Positions 1 through 5,081 of a stretch of DNA of 5,658 nt are shown here, in pieces. This DNA is from Treponema sp. (GTDB taxonomy: Bacteria > Spirochaetota > Spirochaetia > Treponematales > Breznakiellaceae): positions 4,377 to 10,034 of the forward strand of contig WQTB01000004.1 in NCBI GenBank assembly GCA_009786495.1, given 5' to 3'. Positions within the stretch are counted from its first letter, which is position 1, and each line of letters begins with the position of its first letter. The translations under genes were made by a program, and so were the position numbers. Under the pieces are notes generated by a model that had not been told where the DNA came from, ran no database searches, and saw only the letters and a program-made list of their open reading frames with translations.

Positions 1-164
1 CCCAGAGTGTCGCCCTGCTCTTCCGCGACTATTTGAACTTCTTTGGATAACCTGACCTTTCCTGAGCGTATGATGAAGAACCTGTCTGCATTTCTTTTGC
101 CTTCGACAATTATATATGAATTCGCGGCAAAATTTACAAATGCCAATTGAAGCGGTGCAGCCAT
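1..164 (-). CDS. Cyclic-nucleotide-binding-domain (Crp/Fnr-like) protein, N-terminal part
   Basis: Only the first 54 codons are present; the gene continues beyond base 1. The translation starts MAAPLQLAFVNFAANSY and contains the opening beta strands of a cNMP-binding (cupin-like) domain: IIVEGKRNADRFFIIRSGKV at about residues 18-37, the usual 'E-G-x..A-D-x-hydrophobic-I-I-x-G-x-V' pattern, followed by an acidic turn and GDTLG before the edge. Such domains bind cAMP, cGMP or other small ligands, or serve as unliganded sensory folds. Whether a helix-turn-helix follows cannot be seen, so a role as transcription factor is open. The ATG at 164 is chosen because a purine-rich AGGGGG ribosome binding site (172-167) lies just upstream and a strong promoter ends about 20 bp away. 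It is divergent from the rsmD-rlmN operon and shares its control region. Confidence 0.8.
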   Translation of the reverse strand, partial: MAAPLQLAFVNFAANSYIIVEGKRNADRFFIIRSGKVRLSKEVQIVAEEQGDTL

Positions 165-166
165 TT

Positions 167-173
167 CCCCCTC
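167..173 (-). promoter_or_regulatory. Ribosome binding site of the cNMP-domain gene
   Basis: The minus strand reads GAGGGGG, then two A residues, then ATG. GAGG at 173-170 is five bases from the start codon. This is the strongest Shine-Dalgarno-like site in the window; most other genes here lack one. Confidence 0.65.
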
Positions 174-183
174 TTTCTATCCA

Positions 184-213
184 AGTATAGAAACTATATC
201 GACATAATGTCAA
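184..213 (-). promoter_or_regulatory. Sigma-70-type promoter for the leftward cNMP-domain gene
   Basis: On the minus strand a perfect -35 TTGACA (213-208) is followed after 18 bp by TATACT (189-184), five of six matches to the -10 consensus. Transcription should begin near 177, leaving a leader of only about 13 bases that is just long enough to hold the GAGGGGG ribosome binding site. The element overlaps the rightward promoter. Confidence 0.7.
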
Positions 214-227
214 CCGCTCTTTATAAT
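199..227 (+). promoter_or_regulatory. Sigma-70-type promoter for the rightward rsmD-rlmN operon
   Basis: TCGACA (199-204, five of six to TTGACA) and a perfect TATAAT (222-227) are separated by the optimal 17 bp. The start point should fall near 234, giving a leader of about 59 bases before the ATG at 293. Its -35 lies inside the spacer of the leftward promoter, so the two sites cannot be occupied by polymerase at the same time. Confidence 0.7.
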
Positions 228-240
228 GCGATAATATCGC
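228..240. promoter_or_regulatory. Perfect 13-bp palindrome at the rightward transcription start (possible operator)
   Basis: The sequence is GCGATA-A-TATCGC: two exact 6-base arms around a single A at 234. It begins immediately after the TATAAT box and is centred on the predicted rightward start point, a classic repressor position. Arm length and spacing could suit a dimeric DNA-binding protein; as RNA the single-base centre cannot form a normal hairpin loop. The binding protein is unknown. Confidence 0.4.
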
Positions 241-292
241 CGCCGGTTCGCTAAATACCAGCGTTAATTAAACCGATATAGATAGTAATACC

Positions 293-745
293 ATGAATAA
301 ATGTATTAATTTTGAAGATACAATCTATATTCTTAACGTAAGAATCCGCTTAATCCGCGATCTTCTGCGTCTTGATACCGATGTAAACCTTTTTTACAGC
401 CAGACTCTGGCGGATCTGGAATTTATCAGCAACGCGCTTGATTCGCTCACAATTAAATTCCTTGAAAATCTGAAGTTTCTGGATCGTGAAGTTGAAGCTG
501 AAAATATCCTTGACGCGGAATGGCAGTTCAGCCAGCTGATGAACGAAATAACCAGCAATTCAAGTCCTTTTTCTAAAACGCAGTTCCCGCAGATGGCAGC
601 ATTCATCAGCAAAATGCAGAAAGACAGCGCCAAACGCAAGAACCAGATTGAAGATTCATATGTGCCTGCCGATACCGCAAAACAGGAACCGGTTGTAAGC
701 AACGCGGAACTGAACGGGCTTCTCGGCGGCGCGCTGATTTTTTAA
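293..745 (+). CDS. Hypothetical helical protein, first gene of the rsmD-rlmN operon
   Basis: I do not recognise this 150-residue protein. It has no signal peptide or membrane segment. Residues about 5-110 look almost entirely alpha-helical, with leucine-, isoleucine- and charged-residue-rich stretches (for example RIRLIRDLLRLD near 17-28 and FLENLKFLDREVEAE near 56-70) that could form a helical hairpin or coiled coil. A polar, lysine- and proline-containing linker follows, and the protein ends in a short hydrophobic GLLGGALIF tail, which may be a docking peptide. The ATG at 293 is the only sensible start, since an in-frame TAA lies at 269-271; no Shine-Dalgarno sequence precedes it. It is expressed from the promoter at 199-227 and its stop is 8 bp before rsmD. 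Being co-transcribed with rRNA methyltransferases hints at, but does not show, a translation-related role. Confidence 0.75.
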   Translation: MNKCINFEDTIYILNVRIRLIRDLLRLDTDVNLFYSQTLADLEFISNALDSLTIKFLENLKFLDREVEAENILDAEWQFSQLMNEITSNSSPFSKTQFPQMAAFISKMQKDSAKRKNQIEDSYVPADTAKQEPVVSNAELNGLLGGALIF

Positions 746-753
746 ATTCGATC

Positions 754-1290
754 ATGCGGATAACCGGCGGAACTTTAAGCGGAAGAAAAGTGTTGGTTCC
801 TCAGGGGTCAAGCGAAATAAGGCCAAGCATGGACAGAATGCGCGAATCAATATTCGCGAGCCTTGGCGATTTAAGCGGCTGTTCATTTCTTGATATATTC
901 AGCGGCTCGGGCGTTATCGCTCTTGAAGCGGCTTCAAGGGGAGCTTCATTTATCGAAGCGGTTGAATACGACAAATTAAAAAAAAGTATTCTTTTGGAAA
1001 ACGTTTCAATTTCTCCTGTCAGAATAAACTGCCGCTTCATGCCCGCCGAACTTTACGTTAAAAGAGCTAAAACATCTTTTGATATAATTTTTATGGATCC
1101 GCCTTTTCCGTATCAGTTCAAGTGGCAGCTTACAGGGAGCATCGCGGCATCCTGTCTTGCGCGCGCGGGAACAAAAATCCTTATTCACCGGCCAAGGCAG
1201 GATTATCAAAAAGATGAAATTCCGAATCTTGAAAAAACCGGATCAAGGGAGTACGGAAGGTCTGTCGTTGATTTTTTCAGGCGGATATAA
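754..1290 (+). CDS. rsmD: 16S rRNA (guanine(966)-N(2))-methyltransferase RsmD
   Basis: RsmD transfers a methyl group from S-adenosylmethionine to N2 of G966 in 16S rRNA, near the P-site tRNA, during small-subunit assembly. The 178-residue length fits the family. The N terminus MRITGGTLSGRK and the block RPSMDRMRESIFASL (residues 23-37) are family hallmarks. SAM motif I is FLDIFSGSGVIALEA (45-59) followed by SRGA. An acidic residue closes the next strand (VEYD, 70-73). The catalytic DPPF tetrapeptide is at 115-118, matching the (N/D)PP(F/Y) motif of amino-group methyltransferases. The start is fixed by the conserved N terminus, although no clear ribosome binding site exists; translation is probably coupled to the gene ending 8 bp upstream. 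Motif I has VIALEA where many relatives have SLGLEA, a conservative change. Confidence 0.93.
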   Translation: MRITGGTLSGRKVLVPQGSSEIRPSMDRMRESIFASLGDLSGCSFLDIFSGSGVIALEAASRGASFIEAVEYDKLKKSILLENVSISPVRINCRFMPAELYVKRAKTSFDIIFMDPPFPYQFKWQLTGSIAASCLARAGTKILIHRPRQDYQKDEIPNLEKTGSREYGRSVVDFFRRI

Positions 1291-1296
1291 ATTTGC

Positions 1297-1325
1297 TTGT
1301 TTTTTTCATAAAAACGGCTGATAAT
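1297..1325 (+). promoter_or_regulatory. Possible weak internal promoter before the TPR genes
   Basis: In the 46-bp gap after rsmD, TTGTTT (1297-1302) and GATAAT (1320-1325) are spaced by 17 bp. If used, transcription would start around 1332, only a few bases before the ATG at 1337, so the message would be nearly leaderless. The region is A+T-rich and such matches arise by chance, so the call is tentative. Confidence 0.3.
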
Positions 1326-1336
1326 ATAAAAAGAGT

Positions 1337-1735
1337 ATGGATAATAAAAAAATATTTGAAAAATTCGATGACCAGAATGCATTTATAAAAGTAACATCAA
1401 AATCACCTGTCGAAAGTTCCCATAAAGCCGTTTTAAACCGTAAAGGCAATCAGAAATTCAATGAAGGAGACGTTGAAGCGGCAAGAAGAATTTTCATGAC
1501 GACAGGATACTCCGACGGACTTTCCAGAGTCGGCGATTATTACAGGGATAAACAAAGGCCGCTTGAAGCTCTTAGAATGTACTATACCGCTCCCGATAAA
1601 AATAAATCCCAGCCGTTAATCGAAAAGCTTGCCGTAATCCTTCAGGCAATGATAAAGGACAGCCCCGGCGCGGACAGCGTTACTTCATCTTCATTTACGG
1701 AAAGCGGTGAATTACAGGAAAATGTGAATGTCTGA
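1337..1735 (+). CDS. Small TPR-like protein
   Basis: This 132-residue soluble protein carries two TPR-like helical pairs. The first spans residues 31-54 (G-N-x-x-F-N-E-G-D...A-A-R-R-I-F). The second spans about 61-84 (G-L-S-R-V-G-D-Y-Y-R-D...L-E-A-L-R-M-Y-Y). A further helix near 93-108 may cap them. The first 28 and last 25 residues are polar and probably disordered; the tail is rich in Ser, Thr and Glu. TPR folds bind protein partners; no enzymatic motif is present. The stop codon overlaps the start of the large TPR gene by 8 bp, so the two are translationally linked and may work as a pair. The only ribosome-binding candidate, AAGAG, is a single base from the ATG, too near for normal use. 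The partner is unknown; I recall similar small TPR proteins in treponemes but assign no name. Confidence 0.75.
   Translation: MDNKKIFEKFDDQNAFIKVTSKSPVESSHKAVLNRKGNQKFNEGDVEAARRIFMTTGYSDGLSRVGDYYRDKQRPLEALRMYYTAPDKNKSQPLIEKLAVILQAMIKDSPGADSVTSSSFTESGELQENVNV
1716..1719 (+). promoter_or_regulatory. Ribosome binding site of the large TPR gene
   Basis: AGGA sits eight bases before the ATG at 1728, inside the last codons of the small TPR gene. It supports this start, which produces an 8-bp gene overlap. Confidence 0.5.
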
Positions 1736-2843
1736 TCCAATCAGCGCCGGCAATGACGCTCAGAAAATTTCCGATATATCAAAAACAGGCTATCAGCTGC
1801 TTAAGGAAAACAGGGTAAACGAAGCAATCGACTGCTTTTCAAAAATTCTTTTACTGGATGAAAACAACAATTACGCTCTTGTAGGAATGGGGGACGCGAT
1901 CCGCAAAACTGGATCTGTGCGCGAAGCTGTTAAATATTACCAGAGATGCCTTAATAATCATCCTGGAAACAATTACGCGCTTTTCGGTCTTGCCGACTGT
2001 TACAAGGCGATGAACCAGTATCAGAACGCGATAGAAATATGGGAGCAGTACCTTGTCCATGACGATAAAAATATCACAGTGTTAACCCGCATCGCTGACG
2101 CGTACAGGAAAGTGCGCGATTTTGACAACTCAAAAAAAACATATCTTCGCGTGCTTGAAATGAATGAATCAAACCCGTACGCAATCATCGGGCTTGGACA
2201 TCTTCATTACGATTTTAAAGATTATAAGGAAGCCCTTTTCTACTGGGAGCAGATGTTAAAATCGGCGAACGAGCAGGATATAATAAACAATGACAATGTT
2301 GATATCCGCGTGCTTACTTCTATTGGAAACTGTCACAGAAAATTAAAAACATTCAGCGAAGGAATCCCGTATTTTATTTCCGCCCTTCGCAGGGAAAAAA
2401 ATAATTTTTACGCGCTTTTCGGACTTGCGGACTGCTACCGCGGAATGAATCAATATGAAAAATCCCTTGAGTACTGGAACAAAATCCTTGAGCAGGACCC
2501 GAGAAACAAAATGATTTTAACGCGCGCGGGAGACGCGTACAGGAATCTGGAAGATTATGAAAACTCAAGAAGGTTATATGAAATCGCTTTGAATATCGAG
2601 TTTGACACATACGCTGTTCTTGGCCTTGCCCTGCTTGCAAAAACAAAAGGGAAGTTTGACGAAGCGATAGTTTCGTTAAGACGCCTTATCCAGCAGGATA
2701 AAAAAAACCACCGCCTTTATATTGAGCTTGCGGATTGTTATCTTGTTATAAACGATAAACGCAAGGCAAGGGAAGTTCTTGAAGAATTCCAGATGCTTGG
2801 CATAAAATGCGCCAAAATAAATGAAATGCTAGAATCAATTTAA
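1728..2843 (+). CDS. Tetratricopeptide-repeat protein with alternating repeat types
   Basis: This 371-residue protein is TPR repeats almost end to end, with no signal peptide, membrane segment or catalytic domain, so it is probably a cytoplasmic scaffold. Repeats begin near residues 15, 49, 83, 119, 151, 196, 228, 264, 295 and 330. From residue 83 they alternate. One type reads Y-A-x-x-G-L at 83, 151 and 228, each followed 22 residues later by a Trp (W105, W173, W250). The other reads (V/I)LTxxGxxxRK-like at 118, 195 and 263. Blocks 83-128 and 228-273 are closely similar with a constant offset of 145, including YALFGLADCY in both, which indicates internal duplication. A longer loop with NEQDIINNDN (181-190) interrupts the 151 repeat. 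The ATG at 1728 has an AGGA site and overlaps the upstream gene; the TAA abuts the ATG of rlmN. The partner and process are not known. Confidence 0.88.
   Translation: MSDPISAGNDAQKISDISKTGYQLLKENRVNEAIDCFSKILLLDENNNYALVGMGDAIRKTGSVREAVKYYQRCLNNHPGNNYALFGLADCYKAMNQYQNAIEIWEQYLVHDDKNITVLTRIADAYRKVRDFDNSKKTYLRVLEMNESNPYAIIGLGHLHYDFKDYKEALFYWEQMLKSANEQDIINNDNVDIRVLTSIGNCHRKLKTFSEGIPYFISALRREKNNFYALFGLADCYRGMNQYEKSLEYWNKILEQDPRNKMILTRAGDAYRNLEDYENSRRLYEIALNIEFDTYAVLGLALLAKTKGKFDEAIVSLRRLIQQDKKNHRLYIELADCYLVINDKRKAREVLEEFQMLGIKCAKINEMLESI
1974..2547 (+). repeat. Internal duplication within the TPR gene
   Basis: The region encoding residues 83-128 (about 1974-2111) reappears as residues 228-273 (about 2409-2544). 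At DNA level the two copies share the exact 14-base run TACGCGCTTTTCGG but otherwise differ mostly at third positions, so the duplication is old and maintained at protein level. It is not a recent tandem repeat. Confidence 0.6.
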
Positions 2844-3914
2844 ATGCAAAGCGAATTAAACGGCTGTACGCGCGCGGCAATAGCCGGGCTCGGTCTTTCT
2901 GAACTGGAAAAATTATTACAGGAACATTCTGATATTGAGCCGTTTCGCGCAAAACAAATTTACGGCTGGATCGCAAAAGGAGCATCCTGCTTCCGCGAAA
3001 TGAAAAATATCCCAAAAGCGCTTCAGAATATTTTAACAAAAGATTTTAATTTTTTTTCATGCGATGTACAAACAGCTAACACAGGCGGTAACGCGCAAAA
3101 AATTGTTTTAAAATTAAACGACGGCTGTAAAATTGAATCGGTTCTTCTTGAAGACGGGAAAAATCGCATGACAGCGTGCCTTTCAACCCAGGCAGGCTGC
3201 CCCGCAGGATGCGTTTTCTGTAAAACCGGATCGGTTAAATTTGCGCGTAACCTTGATTACACGGAAATAGTAGAACAGTATCTGCATCTGCGGCAAAGAG
3301 CCGGTAAGAGCGAAATAAATACAAAACATATAATTGACAATATCGTAGTTATGGGAATGGGCGAGCCTTTATTGAATTTATGCAATCTTCGAAAAGCGGT
3401 TTCTGTTTTTAATGATCCTAAAGGACTAAATTTTTCGTTAAGAAGGATAACGGTTTCTACCTGCGGAATCGCCGAAGGTCTTTTTGACATCGCGCGGAAC
3501 GGACCCTTTTTCAGGCTCGCGCTCTCGCTTCCAACAGCGGATGAATCATTGCGTAATAAATTAATGCCTGTAACAATTAAAAACCCGCTTTCAAAAATAA
3601 AAGAAGCCCTTGCCATGTACCAGCAAAAAGGCGGAGGACGCGTCACGCTGGAAGTTGTGCTTCTTGGGGGTGTTAACACACACGGGAAGGACGCGCTGTC
3701 TATTGCGAAGTTTGCCGAAGGCCTTAACGCTGTCGTTAATTTAATACCGTGGAACCCTATCGATGATTTTAAATTTGAAGGAAAACTTTTAACCAGACCG
3801 GAAAAAAAAGAAATTGAAAACTTTACCGCAATGCTTGAAAAAAACAGCGTAAAAGTTACTACGCGCCTTCATAAAGGCCGCTCAGTCATGGGCGCCTGCG
3901 GACAGTTAGGCTAA
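2844..3914 (+). CDS. rlmN: Dual-specificity RNA methyltransferase RlmN (radical SAM)
   Basis: RlmN methylates C2 of A2503 in 23S rRNA at the peptidyl-transferase centre, and C2 of A37 in some tRNAs, using a [4Fe-4S] cluster and two SAM molecules. At 356 residues it is full length. An N-terminal accessory domain (about 1-95, with the typical FRAKQIYGWI at 34-43) precedes the radical SAM barrel. The cluster cysteines are C119, C123 and C126 in CPAGCVFC, a CX3CX2C motif. C112, seven residues before, matches the catalytic cysteine C118 of the E. coli enzyme. The GMGEP SAM-binding motif is at 171-175. The methyl-carrying C352 lies in the C-terminal MGACGQL, equivalent to E. coli C355. Both mechanism cysteines being present favours RlmN over inactive relatives; Cfr is the main alternative, but housekeeping context and the GACGQL tail support RlmN. 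The ATG directly follows the TPR stop with no Shine-Dalgarno site, suggesting coupled translation. Confidence 0.94.
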   Translation: MQSELNGCTRAAIAGLGLSELEKLLQEHSDIEPFRAKQIYGWIAKGASCFREMKNIPKALQNILTKDFNFFSCDVQTANTGGNAQKIVLKLNDGCKIESVLLEDGKNRMTACLSTQAGCPAGCVFCKTGSVKFARNLDYTEIVEQYLHLRQRAGKSEINTKHIIDNIVVMGMGEPLLNLCNLRKAVSVFNDPKGLNFSLRRITVSTCGIAEGLFDIARNGPFFRLALSLPTADESLRNKLMPVTIKNPLSKIKEALAMYQQKGGGRVTLEVVLLGGVNTHGKDALSIAKFAEGLNAVVNLIPWNPIDDFKFEGKLLTRPEKKEIENFTAMLEKNSVKVTTRLHKGRSVMGACGQLG

Positions 3915-4618
3915 CGCAAAAAGTAAGTAAAGACTGCCTGAAATAATCCAATCATAAAGCCGAGAATACCGCCGAATATTTCTATCCATTTAAACTGATT
4001 TGATATAACGTCCAGAATAATCCGCTCAACGCGTTCCATATCAAGCGAATCGATCCTGTCCGACACAAGGGATTTAATGTTTATCGAAGATAAAATGTTT
4101 TCTACCTGGCCGTCAATCGCCTGAACAAGTTTTTTCTTTACATTGTCTTCCTGCAGGGCTTTTTCAAGGCTTGTAACAAGGTCGTCTATAATTTCAGGCA
4201 TCTTGTCCTGCAGAGTCTGATCATACTGGGCCGCGGAAAGAAAGAAACGCTGAAAGGTATTAAGCTTCATTATTATGTTGCGAAGGAGAAGCCTTCCTTT
4301 CGCTTCAAGTTCTTTTCTTATATCTTCGCGGCGCAGAAACCGGGAAATAGTTTCAGCTAACTCCCCGATTTCAATCCGCGCAAGGCGTTCCCTTAATACT
4401 TCCGGGGTTACAAGCTCCCGCTCTACCATGGCTCCGATGCTCTGCGCAAGGTTTTTTCGCTGGCGCGGAAGTATCCCCGGCGTAAACGGGAGCCTGATCC
4501 CGAAAACGCGGATTTCTCTTAACGGACGGAAAAGCATTCTGATCGCTATTACATTGGTAGTATACGCGATAATCGCCCCCGCGATCGGAGGCACAACAAA
4601 CAAAAGAATTGTATTCAT
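3911..4618 (-). CDS. DUF445 family membrane protein
   Basis: The 235-residue protein has the DUF445 layout. An N-terminal hydrophobic segment (about 3-19, with PPIAGAIIAY) runs into the conserved TTNVIAIRMLFRPL (20-33). Then comes LPFTPGILPRQRKNLAQSIG (43-62), the family's 'G-x-I-P-x-x-R-x-x-L-A-x-x-I-G' block. A long charged helical middle follows (about 65-205), and a C-terminal membrane segment FGGILGFMIGLFQAVFTYFL (215-234) closes it. Function is unproven for the family; it is expected in the inner membrane with the helical middle on one face. The gene overlaps the upstream lipoprotein stop by 4 bp (ATGA on the minus strand), so the two are probably co-translated. Its TAG stop shares three bases with the rlmN TAA in a convergent arrangement. 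At the N terminus AYTTN replaces the more common GWxTN. Confidence 0.85.
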   Translation of the reverse strand: MNTILLFVVPPIAGAIIAYTTNVIAIRMLFRPLREIRVFGIRLPFTPGILPRQRKNLAQSIGAMVERELVTPEVLRERLARIEIGELAETISRFLRREDIRKELEAKGRLLLRNIIMKLNTFQRFFLSAAQYDQTLQDKMPEIIDDLVTSLEKALQEDNVKKKLVQAIDGQVENILSSINIKSLVSDRIDSLDMERVERIILDVISNQFKWIEIFGGILGFMIGLFQAVFTYFLR

Positions 4619-5052
4619 CTTAACATGGTTTCCGCTGCGGTTCTTGCCTGGCTTTCATAACTGTAGATTTCCATTACCTCTTCTTTAAGCCAGCCCTGAA
4701 GGACATCATTCTCGTTTTGACCCTGCTGCGCGTCAACAAGCACCCATGAAATAAAGCTGCCGGAAACATTAAGTATTTGCCTGCGCAGAACTTTTACAAG
4801 AATGCCTCTGCGAAGATAACCGAGGGAACCGCTGTTTTCCGACGGATCGAATGAAATATGGGTAAACGAAGCGGTTATAACTCCATAACCGATATAGCCG
4901 CCTGTCAGCGGAGAAGTTTCAGGAGGAATGACAGGGATTTCTTCTCCCTTCGCGGTGCAGGAAGAAAAAAAGCAAAAAGCCGCGAATACGCAAAAAAAAG
5001 CCGTTCTTCGCGCAGTCAATTGACCAAGAACGTATATCGCGGTTATTCTCAT
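4615..5052 (-). CDS. Predicted lipoprotein with SH3-like domain
   Basis: From the ATG at 5052 the product has 145 residues. A basic pair (R15-R16) and hydrophobic core AFFCVFAAFCFF (18-29) lead to S30-S31-C32, a lipobox of the relaxed type accepted in spirochaetes; C32 would be lipidated and the protein held at a membrane. After a Pro-rich linker (about 37-50), residues 53-130 resemble a bacterial SH3-like fold: small beta strands VITASFTHISF, a turn, GYLRRGILVKVLRRQ, SWVLVDA and the closing GWLKEEVMEIY (120-130). SH3-like domains often bind peptidoglycan or proteins, but the target is not visible. The start is uncertain: TTG at 5019 would give a compact signal peptide (MTARRTAFF...SSC) and longer in-frame starts reach 5121, overlapping the divergent gene. 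No start has a Shine-Dalgarno site. It is coupled to the DUF445 gene by ATGA. Confidence 0.72.
   Translation of the reverse strand: MRITAIYVLGQLTARRTAFFCVFAAFCFFSSCTAKGEEIPVIPPETSPLTGGYIGYGVITASFTHISFDPSENSGSLGYLRRGILVKVLRRQILNVSGSFISWVLVDAQQGQNENDVLQGWLKEEVMEIYSYESQARTAAETMLR
5020..5049 (+). promoter_or_regulatory. Possible promoter of the omptin-like gene
   Basis: TTGACC (5020-5025, five of six) is followed after 18 bp by TATTCT (5044-5049, four of six). The start would lie near 5055, almost on the ATG at 5057, so the transcript would be leaderless or nearly so. That fits the absence of a ribosome binding site, but the -10 match is modest. Confidence 0.3.
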
Positions 5053-5081
5053 ATTAATGAAAAATATAAATGTTTTTTCAA
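5051..5081 (-). promoter_or_regulatory. Possible promoter of the lipoprotein-DUF445 pair
   Basis: On the minus strand TTGAAA (5081-5076) and TAATAT (5056-5051) are 19 bp apart; TTAATA one base earlier gives 18 bp. A start near 5044 would lie downstream of the ATG at 5052 and would favour the TTG start at 5019. The surroundings are very A+T-rich, so this is weak evidence. It lies within the first codons of the divergent gene. Confidence 0.25.

Noticed and set aside
199..213. FNR/Crp box in the divergent promoter region
   Set aside because: TCGAC-N5-GTCAA resembles an FNR-type half-site pair, but the spacing and bases do not match TTGAT-N4-ATCAA or TGTGA-N6-TCACA, and the symmetry is explained by the two -35 boxes.
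245..274. Leader hairpin or riboswitch upstream of the first gene
   Set aside because: CGCT and AGCG (249-252, 260-263) could pair, with GGTT/AACC outside, but the stem is short and interrupted and no known riboswitch core is visible in a leader of about 59 bases.
1297..1320. T-run after rsmD as an intrinsic terminator
   Set aside because: Seven T residues occur at 1300-1306, but the bases before them (GGATATAAATTTGCTTG) form no stable G+C-rich hairpin.
3257..3679. Minus-strand reading frame of 140 codons inside rlmN
   Set aside because: It lies antisense to the radical SAM core and has no family features; rlmN explains the constraint.
4275..4688. Plus-strand reading frame of 137 codons opposite the DUF445 gene
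   Set aside because: The product is Arg/Ser-rich with no recognisable motif, and the opposite strand encodes a clear family member; it is a shadow frame.
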